From Stenotrophomonas chelatiphaga (lineage in GTDB: Bacteria > Pseudomonadota > Gammaproteobacteria > Xanthomonadales > Xanthomonadaceae), in contig NZ_LDJK01000047.1 of assembly GCF_001431535.1 (NCBI RefSeq), positions 1 to 37,518 of the forward strand: a DNA stretch of 37,518 bases. Direction: 5' to 3'. The notes beneath the pieces are model-generated. The model did not search any database, was not told where the DNA came from, and saw only the letters and a list, made by a program, of their open reading frames with translations. This document shows, one piece after another, positions 1-8,844 of the stretch. A program made the position numbers and the translations under genes. Within the stretch, counting starts at the first letter, position 1. The number at the start of each line of letters is the position of its first letter.

Positions 1-214
1 CCAACAAGCAGCCCCGCAGCTGTTGCTCTGGCCGTTGCCGTTGCCGTTGGCTCTGGCTTCAGAGCCCGCGCGCAGCGCGCAACCCCCCCCGCGTCAAGAC
101 CTTGTCCGTATAGCCCCTCGCCGCTACCCTGAGCGGGCACTCCTGCGCACCTGTGACCCCGGCGGCCGTTCCTACGCCTGCTCCCGGGGCCGGTGCGCTC
201 CAACCTGGTCCGGC

Positions 215-3200
215 ATGTCCAACTCCCGTTTCGTCCATCTCCACGTCCACACCGAGTTTTCGCTGGCGGATTCCACCATCCGCGTGCCGGCGAAGCCGGA
301 ACAGGCTGACCCGAAGAAAGCCAAACAGGCCAACCTGCTGTCACGCTCGGTCGAACTCGGCCTGCCTGCGTTGGCCGTCACCGACCTGAACAACCTGTTC
401 GCGCTGGTCAAGTTCTACAAGGCCGCCGAAGGCGTGGGCATCAAGCCCATCGCCGGCGCCGATGTGATGATCGCCGAAGAAGGCCAGGACCCCTGGCGGA
501 TGACCCTGCTGTGCCGTGACCGCGAGGGCTACCTCAGCCTGTCGCGGTTGCTGACCCGCGCGTGGATGGAAGGCCATCGCCCCGAAGGCGGCGTGGCCGT
601 GCACCCGGAATGGTTGAAAGCCGGCTGCCAGAACCTGTTCGCCCTCAGTGGCCGCGACAGCCTGGCCGGACGCCTGGCCGCCGCCGGCAAGCATGACCTC
701 GCCGAACAGCAACTGGCCGACTGGCAGCGCGTGTTTGGTGATGGCCTGCACCTGGAACTGACCCGCACCGGGCGCGAGGGCGAAGAGGCGTTCAACCAGT
801 TCGCGCTGATGGCCGCAGGCCAGCGTGGGTTGCCGGTGATCGCCAGCAACGATGTGCGCTTCCTCGCACCGACTGATTTCAGCGCCCACGAAGCGCGCGT
901 GTGCATCGCCTCCGGCCGCGTACTGGATGATCCCAAGCGTCCGCGCGACTACAGCGACCAGCAGTACCTGAAGTCCTCCGAGGAGATGTGCGCGCTGTTT
1001 GCCGACATCCCCGATGCAATCGACAACACCCGCGCGCTGGCCGAACGCTGCAACATCGAAATGCGGCTGGGCACCTACTTCCTGCCCAACTACCCGGTGC
1101 CCGACGACGAAACGCTGGACAGCTGGATCCGCAGCGAAGCGCGCAAGGGGCTGACGCTGCGCATGGAGAAGAATCCCGTAGCGCCTGGCATGACCTTGCA
1201 GGACTACAGCGAGCGCCTGGAATTCGAGCTGGATACCATCATCAAGATGGGCTTCCCCGGCTACTTCCTGATCGTGGCCGACTTCATCCAGTGGGGCAAG
1301 AACCAGGGCATCCCGATCGGCCCGGGGCGTGGTTCCGGTGCCGGTTCGCTGGTGGCCTGGGCGCTGCAGATCACCGACCTGGATCCCCTGCCCTACAACC
1401 TGCTGTTCGAGCGCTTCCTCAACCCCGAACGCGTGTCGATGCCCGACTTCGACATCGACTTCTGCATGGACCGCCGCGACGAAGTCATCGACTACGTGGC
1501 GCGCAAGTACGGCCGCGAGCGGGTCAGCCAGATCATCACCTACGGCACCATGGCGGCCAAGGCCGTGGTGCGCGACTGCGGGCGCGTGCTGGGCTTCCCG
1601 TACGGCCTGGTGGACAGCGTGGCCAAGCTGATCCCCAACATCCTGGGCATTTCGCTGAAGGATGCGATGGGCGAAGGCAAGGACAGCGAGATGGCCTCGC
1701 CGGAGCTGATCCAGCGCTACCAGAGCGAGGACGATGTCCGCGACCTGATCGACCTGGCGCGGCAGCTGGAAGACCTGACCCGCAACGCCGGCAAGCACGC
1801 CGGCGGCGTGGTGATCGCGCCCGAGCCGCTGGCCGAGTTCTGCCCGCTGTTCGCCGAACACGACGAAAACGGCATCGGCCGCAATCCGGTGACCCAGTTC
1901 GACAAGAACGACGTGGAAGAAGTCGGCCTGGTGAAGTTCGACTTCCTCGGCCTGCGCACGCTGACCATCATCGATTGGGCAGTGAAGGCGATCAACAAGC
2001 GCCACGAGCGCGCCGGCATCCCGCCGCTGGACATCACCCAGTTGCCGCTGGACGATGCGCCGACCTACAAGGACATCTTCGCCTCCGGCAATACCGGTGC
2101 GGTGTTCCAGTTTGAATCCTCGGGCATGCGCCGCCTGCTGAAGGACGCCAAGCCCGACCGCTTCGAAGACCTGATCGCGCTGGTGTCGCTGTACCGTCCC
2201 GGCCCGATGGACCTGATTCCCTCCTTCGTCGACCGCAAGCATGGGCGCGAGGAAGTGGAGTACCCCGATCCGCGCACCGAGCGCATCCTGCGCGACACCT
2301 ACGGCATCATGGTGTACCAGGAGCAGGTGATGCAGATGGCGCAGATCGTCGGCGGTTACTCGCTGGGCGGCGCCGACCTGCTGCGCCGTGCGATGGGCAA
2401 GAAGGTCCCGGCCGAGATGGCCAAGCACCGCGAGATCTTCCGCGAAGGCGCGGCCAAGGACGGCGTCGGCGAGGCCAAGGCCGATGCGATCTTCGACCTG
2501 ATGGAGAAGTTCGCCGGCTACGGTTTCAATAAATCGCACGCCGCCGCCTACGCGCTGGTCAGCTACCAGACGGCCTGGTTGAAACGGCATTACCCGGCCG
2601 AGTTCATGGCCGCCACGCTGTCTTCGGACATGGACAACACCGAGAAGGTGGTCGGCTTCCTGGACGAGGTGCGCAACCTCGGCCTGACCGTGCTGCCGCC
2701 CAAGGTCAACCAGTCGGCCTACATGTTCGAAGCGGCCACCCCGGACACCATCCAGTACGGCCTCGGCGCGATCAAGGGCGTCGGCCAGGGCGCCTGCGAA
2801 GCGGTGGTCGACGAGCGCCTGCAGAAGGGTGCCTACACCGACCTGCTGGATTTCTGCACGCGCATCGGCTCGGCCAAGCTCAACCGGCGCACGCTGGAAG
2901 CGATGATCAACTGCGGTGCGCTGGACGAGCTGGGGCGCAACCGTGCCTCGCTGGCCCTGCAGCTGCCCGAAGTGATCAAGGCCACCGAGCAGATGGCGCG
3001 CGAACGGGCATCGGGCCAGAATTCGCTGTTCGGCGGCCCGGATCCGAATGCACCGGCGATCCACCTGGAACTGCAGGAAACCGACGAATGGCCACTGCTG
3101 CAGCGGCTGACCGGTGAGCGCGATACGCTGGGCTTCTACCTCAGTGGGCATCCGTTCGATCCGCATCGCGACGATGTGCGCGACCTGGTCGGCACCGACC

Positions 3201-3796
3201 TGGGCGCGGTCGAGAAGATCTGGAGTGCCGCCAGCGGCGGCGGCGGCGGTGGCGAAAAGCGCTGGCGCCCGGAAGTGCAGACGGTGCTGGCCGGCCAGGT
3301 GGTCGGGGTGCGCCGCAAGGGCGAAAGCCAGATCTTCATCCAGCTTGAAGACGGTCGCGGCCGGGTCGAATGCAGTGCGTTCTCCGACGCGATGGCCGAG
3401 TTCGGCCACCTGATGACCAAGGACCGCATCCTGGTGGTGAAGGGCGGCCTGCGCGAAGACGAGTTCAATGGCGGCTTCGCCCTGCGCATCCGCCAGTGCT
3501 GGGACTTCGACGAGGTCTGCGCGAACTACGCAACGCGGCTGTCGCTGCGCGTGGACCTGCGCCGCGAACGCCCGGTCTGGGAGCGCGTCAATGCCCTGCT
3601 CGACCGCCATCGCCCCGGCCGCACGCCCCTGCGCCTGGATCTGCTGCTGAAGGATCAGGAAGGCTCGCTGGCCGGCATGCTGGACGTGGGCGGCGAGAGC
3701 GCCGTACGCATCGATTCCCGGCTGATCCAGGCCCTGCGCGCCGACCCGGCCGTGCGCACCGTGAAGGTGCGCTACAGCCCGCCTTGGGCGAGCTGA
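215..3796 (+). CDS. dnaE: DNA polymerase III subunit alpha
   Basis: Catalytic subunit of the replicative DNA polymerase. The frame is open from position 23, but homology begins at the ATG at 215 (MSNSRFVHLHVHTEFS), giving 1193 residues, normal for the proteobacterial family. An N-terminal PHP domain (HLHVHTEF near residue 8) is followed by the C-family polymerase core, with the catalytic acidic cluster PDFDIDF at about 410-416 and GPGRGSGAGS near 369. A QNSLF motif (about residue 935) matches the internal beta-clamp binding site. An OB-fold domain lies near the C-terminus and is preceded by six consecutive glycines (about residue 1008), probably a linker. There is no clear Shine-Dalgarno sequence. 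Bases 1-214 contain no convincing gene, only short CCGTTG repeats and GC-rich sequence. accA follows after 74 bp on the same strand. Confidence 0.98.
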   Translation: MSNSRFVHLHVHTEFSLADSTIRVPAKPEQADPKKAKQANLLSRSVELGLPALAVTDLNNLFALVKFYKAAEGVGIKPIAGADVMIAEEGQDPWRMTLLCRDREGYLSLSRLLTRAWMEGHRPEGGVAVHPEWLKAGCQNLFALSGRDSLAGRLAAAGKHDLAEQQLADWQRVFGDGLHLELTRTGREGEEAFNQFALMAAGQRGLPVIASNDVRFLAPTDFSAHEARVCIASGRVLDDPKRPRDYSDQQYLKSSEEMCALFADIPDAIDNTRALAERCNIEMRLGTYFLPNYPVPDDETLDSWIRSEARKGLTLRMEKNPVAPGMTLQDYSERLEFELDTIIKMGFPGYFLIVADFIQWGKNQGIPIGPGRGSGAGSLVAWALQITDLDPLPYNLLFERFLNPERVSMPDFDIDFCMDRRDEVIDYVARKYGRERVSQIITYGTMAAKAVVRDCGRVLGFPYGLVDSVAKLIPNILGISLKDAMGEGKDSEMASPELIQRYQSEDDVRDLIDLARQLEDLTRNAGKHAGGVVIAPEPLAEFCPLFAEHDENGIGRNPVTQFDKNDVEEVGLVKFDFLGLRTLTIIDWAVKAINKRHERAGIPPLDITQLPLDDAPTYKDIFASGNTGAVFQFESSGMRRLLKDAKPDRFEDLIALVSLYRPGPMDLIPSFVDRKHGREEVEYPDPRTERILRDTYGIMVYQEQVMQMAQIVGGYSLGGADLLRRAMGKKVPAEMAKHREIFREGAAKDGVGEAKADAIFDLMEKFAGYGFNKSHAAAYALVSYQTAWLKRHYPAEFMAATLSSDMDNTEKVVGFLDEVRNLGLTVLPPKVNQSAYMFEAATPDTIQYGLGAIKGVGQGACEAVVDERLQKGAYTDLLDFCTRIGSAKLNRRTLEAMINCGALDELGRNRASLALQLPEVIKATEQMARERASGQNSLFGGPDPNAPAIHLELQETDEWPLLQRLTGERDTLGFYLSGHPFDPHRDDVRDLVGTDLGAVEKIWSAASGGGGGGEKRWRPEVQTVLAGQVVGVRRKGESQIFIQLEDGRGRVECSAFSDAMAEFGHLMTKDRILVVKGGLREDEFNGGFALRIRQCWDFDEVCANYATRLSLRVDLRRERPVWERVNALLDRHRPGRTPLRLDLLLKDQEGSLAGMLDVGGESAVRIDSRLIQALRADPAVRTVKVRYSPPWAS

Positions 3797-3870
3797 CCAG
3801 ACGACGGCGTACGGGGCATCCCCACGCATTCGGCTAAACTTCCCTCCTTACATTCATACGACGGCTTCCG

Positions 3871-4830
3871 ATGAATCCGAACTACCTCGACTTCGAGCAA
3901 CCCATCGCCGACCTGGAAGCCAAGATCCAGGAGCTGCGCAGCGCCAGCGCCGGCCCGGCGGTCAACGTTGAAGCCGAAGTAACGGCCCTGCGCGGCAAGC
4001 TGCGCACCCGCACCGCGCAGATCTTCCGCAACCTGACCTCGTGGCAGGTGTTGCAGCTGGCCCGCCATCCGTCGCGTCCGTACACGCAGGATTACCTGCA
4101 CCTGATGTTCGACGAGTTCCAGGAACTGGCCGGCGACCGTGCCTTCGCCGACGACAAGGCGATCATGGGCGGCCTGGCCCGCATCAATGGCCGCGCGGTC
4201 ATGGTGATCGGCCACCAGAAGGGCCGCGACACCAAGGAAAAGATCAAGCGCAACTTCGGCATGCCCAAGCCGGAGGGCTACCGCAAGGCACTGCGCCTGA
4301 TGAAGATGGCCGAGCGTTTCGGCCTGCCGGTGCTGACCCTGATCGACACCGCCGGCGCCTGGCCGGGCATCGACGCAGAATCCCGTGGCCAGTCCGAAGC
4401 CATTGCCCGCAACCTGATGGAGATGGCCGAGCTGAAGGTGCCGGTGATCTGCACGGTGATCGGCGAAGGCGGCTCCGGCGGCGCGCTCGCGCTGGGCGTG
4501 GGCGACCGCACCATCATGCTGGAATACAGCGTGTATTCGACGATCAGCCCGGAAGGCTGCGCCTCGATCCTGTGGAAGGATGCCACCAAGGCCAAGGACG
4601 CCGCCGAGCAGCTGGGCCTGACCGCTCCGCGCCTGAAGGGGCTGGGCCTGGTGGACAAGGTGGTGCGCGAGCCGACCGGCGGCGCACACCGCAACCCGGT
4701 GCAGATGGCCAAGCGCCTGAAGGCCGTGCTGGTCAACGAACTGGACGCGCTGCAGGAACTGCCGACCGACGAACTGCTGGCCAAGCGCTACACGCGCCTG
4801 CGCAGCTACGGCACCTACGAAGCCGCGTAA
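3871..4830 (+). CDS. accA: acetyl-CoA carboxylase carboxyltransferase subunit alpha
   Basis: Alpha subunit of the carboxyltransferase half of acetyl-CoA carboxylase. With AccD it transfers the carboxyl group from biotin to acetyl-CoA, the first committed step of fatty acid synthesis in the cytoplasm. The protein has 319 residues, the same length as the E. coli protein. Family segments are clear: [19 protein letters not shown] at the N-terminus, [19 protein letters not shown], the oxyanion-type region [15 protein letters not shown], and [19 protein letters not shown]. The dnaE-accA order is common in gammaproteobacteria. The 74-bp gap has a possible -10 (TAAACT near 3834) but no strong -35, so both co-transcription with dnaE and an own promoter are possible. 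Confidence 0.98.
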   Translation: MNPNYLDFEQPIADLEAKIQELRSASAGPAVNVEAEVTALRGKLRTRTAQIFRNLTSWQVLQLARHPSRPYTQDYLHLMFDEFQELAGDRAFADDKAIMGGLARINGRAVMVIGHQKGRDTKEKIKRNFGMPKPEGYRKALRLMKMAERFGLPVLTLIDTAGAWPGIDAESRGQSEAIARNLMEMAELKVPVICTVIGEGGSGGALALGVGDRTIMLEYSVYSTISPEGCASILWKDATKAKDAAEQLGLTAPRLKGLGLVDKVVREPTGGAHRNPVQMAKRLKAVLVNELDALQELPTDELLAKRYTRLRSYGTYEAA

Positions 4831-4836
4831 GGCGAC

Positions 4837-4859
4837 AGCGCCGGACGATCTCCGGCGCT
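4837..4859. terminator. hairpin between convergent accA and hemJ-like gene
   Basis: Perfect 9-bp stem AGCGCCGGA / TCCGGCGCT with loop CGATC, in the 39-bp gap between two convergent genes. There is no T-run on either side, so it is a candidate bidirectional 3'-end structure rather than a canonical intrinsic terminator. Confidence 0.5.
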
Positions 4860-4869
4860 CGGTCGTGGC

Positions 4870-5325
4870 TCAGAACGGCTTGGCCAGCACCAGCCAGACG
4901 ATCGGGATGAAGGCCAGCAGCGGGATCTCGTTGATCCAGCGCAGCGCGCGCGATGACGGCAGCGCCCGGCCCTTGGCCACGCCCTTGAGCAGCCGCCCGA
5001 TCCAGATGAAATACGCCATCAGCAGCACCACCAGGCCCAGCTTGGCGTGCAGCCAGCCGGCCCCGCCCGGTGCCACCATGGTCGGGAAATCCGGAATGAC
5101 CCGGTAGCCCAGCCACAGCACCAGCCCCAGCACGAAGGCCAGCCCGAACATGCTGTGGCCGAAGCGGTACAGGCGCCGCCCCATCAGCTGCAGGCGTTCA
5201 CTCACTGCCGCCTGCCCCGCCGTCTCGGCGATGTTGACCAGGATGCGCGGCAGATAGAACACCGTCGCCATCCAGGCCACCACGAACACCAGGTGGAAGG
5301 TCTTGACCCAGAAGTAGGACTGCAT
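4870..5325 (-). CDS. HemJ/CopD-family membrane protein (possible protoporphyrinogen IX oxidase)
   Basis: Small inner-membrane protein of 151 residues with about four transmembrane helices (roughly 5-25, 55-75, 92-112, 130-148). It opens with FWVKTFHLVFVVAWMATVF and has GWLHAKLGLVVLL near residue 90. Conserved His11 and the H93-x-K95 pair match the residues considered important in HemJ, the haem-dependent protoporphyrinogen IX oxidase of many proteobacteria. Related proteins are also annotated only as CopD family, so a haem-synthesis role is inferred from family pattern. It is divergent from the methyltransferase gene, with only 63 bp between start codons, and convergent with accA. Confidence 0.75.
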   Translation of the reverse strand: MQSYFWVKTFHLVFVVAWMATVFYLPRILVNIAETAGQAAVSERLQLMGRRLYRFGHSMFGLAFVLGLVLWLGYRVIPDFPTMVAPGGAGWLHAKLGLVVLLMAYFIWIGRLLKGVAKGRALPSSRALRWINEIPLLAFIPIVWLVLAKPF

Positions 5326-5388
5326 GTGCTCGCTCCAGCGGCTGGCGTAGGATGAGCACCATTTTCACCGATGCGCAGAGCCACGTAC

Positions 5389-5979
5389 ATGCACAAGACC
5401 TACGACGCCGCTTATTTCCAGCACTGGTACCGGCGCGCCGATATCGGCGGCAGCGCGCGGCTGGCGCGCAAGGTCGCCCTGGCCGTGGCCAGCGCCGAGT
5501 ACTACCTGGAACGCCCGATCCGCAGCGTGCTGGACATCGGCTGCGGCGAAGGTGCATGGCGCGCGCCGCTGCTCAAGCTGCGCCCCAAGCTCAGCTACCT
5601 GGGCTTCGACAGCAGCGACTACGCAGTGGGCCGTTATGGGCGCACCCGCAACCTGCACCCGGCCAGCTTCGGCGACTTCGCTTGGCTGCGGCCCTGCGCC
5701 CCGGTGGATCTGCTGGTCTGCTCGGATGTGATGCATTACGTGCCCGACCGCGAACTGCGCGCCGGGCTGGCCGGCATCGGCGAGCTGACCGGTGGCGTGG
5801 CCTTCCTGGAGACCTTCGCCGCCGAGGACGACTTCGAAGGAGACCATGACGGCTTTCATCCGCGCCCGGCACGTTGGTACCGGCGCGAACTGGGCAAGCA
5901 CGGCCTGACGCCGATCGGGTCGCACTGCTGGCTGGGTGCCGCGCTGGGCCAGGAAGCCGCAGCCCTGGAAAAGGCCTGA
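5389..5979 (+). CDS. class I SAM-dependent methyltransferase
   Basis: Predicted cytoplasmic methyltransferase with a Rossmann fold. Motif I is VLDIGCGEGAWRAPLL (about residues 45-60), followed by LGFDSSDYAVG, where an acidic residue after strand 2 would bind the SAM ribose, and DLLVCSDVMHYVP as motif IV. The substrate cannot be told from sequence. The ATG at 5389 (MHKTYDAAYFQHWYRR) is preferred because it begins the conserved part. An in-frame ATG at 5371 would add six residues, and neither has a good ribosome binding site. The gene is divergent from the hemJ-like gene. A TAGGAT hexamer near 5347 is a possible -10. Confidence 0.85.
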   Translation: MHKTYDAAYFQHWYRRADIGGSARLARKVALAVASAEYYLERPIRSVLDIGCGEGAWRAPLLKLRPKLSYLGFDSSDYAVGRYGRTRNLHPASFGDFAWLRPCAPVDLLVCSDVMHYVPDRELRAGLAGIGELTGGVAFLETFAAEDDFEGDHDGFHPRPARWYRRELGKHGLTPIGSHCWLGAALGQEAAALEKA

Positions 5980-6061
5980 GCCGGCGTCGTCCGGATCTGC
6001 GACCCCAGTTAATATTCCGCGGCGCCGGATCAGGTATGCTGCGCGGCAACATATGACCATA

Positions 6062-6078
6062 CATATTGAGTCAATATG
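6062..6078. promoter_or_regulatory. 17-bp perfect palindrome across the phaZ start codon
   Basis: CATATTGA-g-TCAATATG is a perfect 8+1+8 inverted repeat whose right arm ends on the phaZ ATG (6076-6078). A further CATATG sits about 12 bp upstream. The only Shine-Dalgarno-like bases (GAG, 6068-6070) lie inside the repeat. It could be a repressor operator or an mRNA hairpin that hides the initiation region. Confidence 0.6.
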
Positions 6079-7383
6079 CTCTACCAGCTCCACGAACTGA
6101 CCCGTAATCTGCTGGCCCCTTGGGTCCACCAGGCCCAGGCAAATGCCCACTTCTTCAACAATGCCGGCCATTGGTGGGGGCAGATGCCCGGTGCCGATCG
6201 CCTGGCGGCGATGAACGAGCTGTTCCACCGCCTGGGCAAGGATTACGAGAAGCCCGAGTGGGGCATCAACGAGATCGACGTGGACGGCGAGCGCGTGCCG
6301 ATCGTGGTCCACGAAGAAGTCAGCAAGCCGTTCTGCAAGCTGTTGCGCTTCAAGCGCCACAGCAACGAAGCCGACCAGCTGCACACCATGCTCAACCAGC
6401 CGTTCGTGCTGGTGGTGGCGCCGTTGTCCGGCCACCACGCCACGCTGCTGCGCGACACCGTGCGCACCCTGCTGCGCGACCACCGCGTGTACGTGACCGA
6501 CTGGGTCGATGCGCGCATGGTGCCGGGCAGCGAAGGCGAGTTCGGGCTGGATGATTACGTGGAGTACATCCAGGAGTTCATCCGCCACCTCGGCGTGGAG
6601 CGGCTGCACGTGGTGAGCGTGTGCCAGCCCACCGTACCGGTGCTGGCGGCGGTTTCGCTGATGGCCGGCCGCGGTGAACCCACGCCGAAGTCGCTGGTGA
6701 TGATGGGCGGACCGATCGATGCGCGCTGCAGCCCGACCGCAGTGAACAACCTGGCCACCCAGAACCCGCTGTCGTGGTTCGAAAACAACGTCATCCACAC
6801 CGTGCCGCCGAGCTACCCCGGCGCCGGCCGCCGCGTGTATCCGGGCTTCCTGCAGCACGCCGGCTTCCTGTCGATGAACCCCAGCCGGCATTTCAGCTCG
6901 CACTGGGATTTCTACGCCGACCTGGTCAAGGGCGACCTGGAAGACGCCGACGCGCACCGTCGTTTCTACGACGAGTACAACGCGGTGCTGGACATGCCGG
7001 CCAAGTACTACCTGGATACCATCAGCGTGGTGTTCCAGGACTTCCTGCTGCCGCGTGGCGAGTGGTACATCAAGGGTGAGAAGGTCGATCCTTCGGCCAT
7101 CCGCGATACCGCGCTGCTGAGCATCGAAGGCGAGCTGGACGATATCGCAGGGCTCGGCCAGACCGAAGCGGCGCAGTCGCTGTGCACGGGCATCGCCGAA
7201 GACCGTCGCGAGCATTTCATCGTCGAAGGCGCCGGCCACTACGGCATCTTCAGCGGCCGTCGCTGGCGCGAGGTGGTGTACCCGAAGGTCCGTGATTTCT
7301 TCGCCGCCAATGCCGAAGCACCGGCGGCGGCGAAGCCGAAGAAGAAGAGCAACGTCACCCCGTTGCGGCGGAAAGCCGGCTGA
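6076..7383 (+). CDS. phaZ: intracellular polyhydroxyalkanoate (PHB) depolymerase
   Basis: Depolymerase of stored polyhydroxyalkanoate, 435 residues, alpha/beta-hydrolase fold, no signal peptide. The sequence carries the intracellular PhaZ signature: N-terminal LYQLHELTRNLLAPW, and a lipase-like box VVSVCQPTVPV in which Cys183 replaces the usual serine nucleophile, at the same number as in the Ralstonia/Cupriavidus PhaZ1 enzyme. VYVTDWVDARMVP and GAGHYGIFSGRRWR (near 405) are also characteristic, the latter holding the likely catalytic His. The C-terminus is a lysine/arginine-rich tail. No PHA synthase gene lies in the window. The start codon lies inside a palindrome. The gene ends convergent with the PadR-controlled membrane protein, with a GTAG palindrome between them. 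Confidence 0.93.
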   Translation: MLYQLHELTRNLLAPWVHQAQANAHFFNNAGHWWGQMPGADRLAAMNELFHRLGKDYEKPEWGINEIDVDGERVPIVVHEEVSKPFCKLLRFKRHSNEADQLHTMLNQPFVLVVAPLSGHHATLLRDTVRTLLRDHRVYVTDWVDARMVPGSEGEFGLDDYVEYIQEFIRHLGVERLHVVSVCQPTVPVLAAVSLMAGRGEPTPKSLVMMGGPIDARCSPTAVNNLATQNPLSWFENNVIHTVPPSYPGAGRRVYPGFLQHAGFLSMNPSRHFSSHWDFYADLVKGDLEDADAHRRFYDEYNAVLDMPAKYYLDTISVVFQDFLLPRGEWYIKGEKVDPSAIRDTALLSIEGELDDIAGLGQTEAAQSLCTGIAEDRREHFIVEGAGHYGIFSGRRWREVVYPKVRDFFAANAEAPAAAKPKKKSNVTPLRRKAG

Positions 7384-7395
7384 CGGCCGGCGTTG

Positions 7396-7419
7396 GTGAC
7401 GGCCAGCGGCCGTCACTAC
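7396..7419 (-). repeat. SMAG-like GTAG palindrome
   Basis: Read on the minus strand: GTAG, then an 8-bp stem TGACGGCC, loop GCT, stem GGCCGTCA. It lies between the convergent phaZ and sensor-protein genes, where it could also act as a 3'-end hairpin. The first 20 bases recur at 18247. The GTAG-headed imperfect palindrome matches the description of the SMAG family of S. maltophilia. Confidence 0.8.
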
Positions 7420-7450
7420 CAGGCCGCTCCAGCCGTCACGCCCATCGCGC

Positions 7451-8473
7451 TTACAACCGTACCAGCAGGTGCTTGGCCAGGGTGCCGTGCATGCGGCCGA
7501 CCGCCCGCGCCAGGTGCAGCGTGCCGAACAGCAGCAGCCCGCCAGCCAGGGCCAGCAGCGGCGTCGCCCAAGCCCCTTCCAGCAGCGGCAGGCCATTGAT
7601 GGTCACCCCGGTGTAGGCACCCGGGAACCACACCGCCACCGGCGACCAGATCAAGGCCAGCGAAAGCGCCAGCAACGTCGTTGCCACGGTGAAGTAGGCG
7701 ACGCCCAGCGGCAGCATCAGCACGAAGTACAGCAGGGTCAGCCAGGTGCGGCCATCGGTGAACATATCGCCGATCCGCTGCAGCCAGCTGCGGCTGCGGT
7801 CGCTGAAGCGTGGGCGTCGCGGCATGCGCTCGCCCAGCAGCACTTCCACCAGCCGCCCTTCCAGCAGCGACAGCCCGCGGATGGAACCGAAGAACAACAC
7901 GGCCACCGGTACGCCGATGATCAGGATCAGCAGGCCCAGCGACAGCGAAAGACCGGTGACCACCCAGCTGAAAAAGAAGGTGCCCGTCGCAAGCGAAAGC
8001 AGCATGTAGAACAGGGCGCCATAGGTGTGCGGATCCACCACCACACCGAAGAAGCGCGCCGCCAGCGAGCGCGGTGGCGGCGGCGGCGGATCCGGGATGG
8101 ACGGACCCGGTGCCGCAACGCCTGCTGCCGGCGGAACCGCATCAAAGCCGCTGGCCACTGCCGGGGCGGCCGTCACGCGGGTGCCCAGTGGGGTCTTCGG
8201 CGTGCGCAGCGCGCGGTTCACGGTCAGCTCGGTTTCGCGGTAGATGTCGGCCACCTCGTCCGGCGCGCCGTAGCTGCCGGCCACGTCGGCGATCACCTCG
8301 CCCTCGCTGCGCCCGGGCTGTGCCGCCAGTTCCGAACGCAGGTACTCCTCGGCGTCGTACAGCGCGTCCTGGACCATCGCCGGGTCGGCATCGTGCAGCG
8401 CCGCGCGCAGCTGCGCCAGGTAATCGGGAATGGTCGCCGGCAGGGTCCTGCCCATGGTGTGCTCGATGTTCAT
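7451..8473 (-). CDS. HAAS/sensor-domain membrane protein, PadR partner
   Basis: Predicted inner-membrane protein of 340 residues. The first 80 residues (IPDYLAQLRAALHDADPAMVQDALYDAEEYLRSEL is the family-like stretch) resemble the HAAS signalling helical domain, which commonly accompanies PadR regulators. A proline-rich linker (PDPPPPPP) follows, then a membrane domain with about six helices containing two related halves (VDPHTYGALFYMLLSLATG and FTDGRTWLTLLYFVLMLPLG), as in the putative sensor family PF13796. The ATG at 8473 overlaps the stop of the PadR gene as ATGA, indicating translational coupling. An upstream in-frame extension was rejected because it runs into padR. The ligand and output are unknown. 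Confidence 0.85.
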   Translation of the reverse strand: MNIEHTMGRTLPATIPDYLAQLRAALHDADPAMVQDALYDAEEYLRSELAAQPGRSEGEVIADVAGSYGAPDEVADIYRETELTVNRALRTPKTPLGTRVTAAPAVASGFDAVPPAAGVAAPGPSIPDPPPPPPRSLAARFFGVVVDPHTYGALFYMLLSLATGTFFFSWVVTGLSLSLGLLILIIGVPVAVLFFGSIRGLSLLEGRLVEVLLGERMPRRPRFSDRSRSWLQRIGDMFTDGRTWLTLLYFVLMLPLGVAYFTVATTLLALSLALIWSPVAVWFPGAYTGVTINGLPLLEGAWATPLLALAGGLLLFGTLHLARAVGRMHGTLAKHLLVRL

Positions 8474-8835
8474 TGCAGTACGCCCTCCAGAACGGAATCG
8501 ACGGAATCGCGGGTGGCACGCCAGGCCTGGATCCACTGCTCCAGCACGGCACGTCCCTGCTCGGTGATGCGGTAGTAACGTCGCGGTGGACCGCTGGTGG
8601 AGGGCTCCACGTGGCTTTGCAGCAACCCGGCCCCTTCCAGGTTGCGCAGCACCGGGTACAGCGCGCTCTGCTTGCCACTCAGCACGCCCTCGCCCACCTG
8701 CTCCAGTTCCTTGGCGATCAGGTAGCCGTACAGCGGCTCCGGTGCCTTGGCCAACACCGCCATCAGCGCCAGCGACACGGTCCCCGCACTGAGCTCCTTC
8801 TGGAACTTCTTCAGCTGGATCTCTTCATCGACCAT
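8470..8835 (-). CDS. PadR-family transcriptional regulator
   Basis: Small winged-helix repressor of 121 residues. Family features are GTVSLALMAVLAKAPEPLYGYLIAKEL (helices 1-2; shown here as the region at residues 18-44), the recognition helix SALYPVLRNLEGAGLL, and the wing with PRRYYRITEQGRAVLEQW. The C-terminal helix is short, as in PadR subfamily 2. It is the first gene of a two-gene unit with the HAAS/sensor protein, which it overlaps by 4 bp. GGAG lies upstream of the ATG at a workable distance. A 46-bp palindrome immediately upstream is the likely site of autoregulation. By family, such pairs often respond to membrane or envelope stress, but the signal cannot be inferred here. Confidence 0.93.
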   Translation of the reverse strand: MVDEEIQLKKFQKELSAGTVSLALMAVLAKAPEPLYGYLIAKELEQVGEGVLSGKQSALYPVLRNLEGAGLLQSHVEPSTSGPPRRYYRITEQGRAVLEQWIQAWRATRDSVDSVLEGVLQ

Positions 8836-8844
8836 GGGGGCATC

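Noticed and set aside
23..214. 64-codon N-terminal extension of DnaE starting at TTG
   Set aside because: The extension is Pro/Arg-rich and not family sequence. The PHP domain begins a few residues after the ATG at 215.
3236..3253. Six-glycine run in DnaE as a possible frameshift or sequencing error
   Set aside because: The frame stays open and homologous on both sides, and the run sits at a domain boundary, so it is most simply a flexible linker.
341..3829. Minus-strand open frame of over 1100 codons opposite dnaE
   Set aside because: High GC with strong third-position bias opens antisense frames. The translation is rich in His, Gln, Arg and Ala without any domain, and dnaE on the other strand is unmistakable.
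5365..7596. Long minus-strand frame opposite the methyltransferase and phaZ genes
   Set aside because: Low-complexity shadow translation with no motifs, no ribosome binding site, and it crosses two well-supported plus-strand genes.
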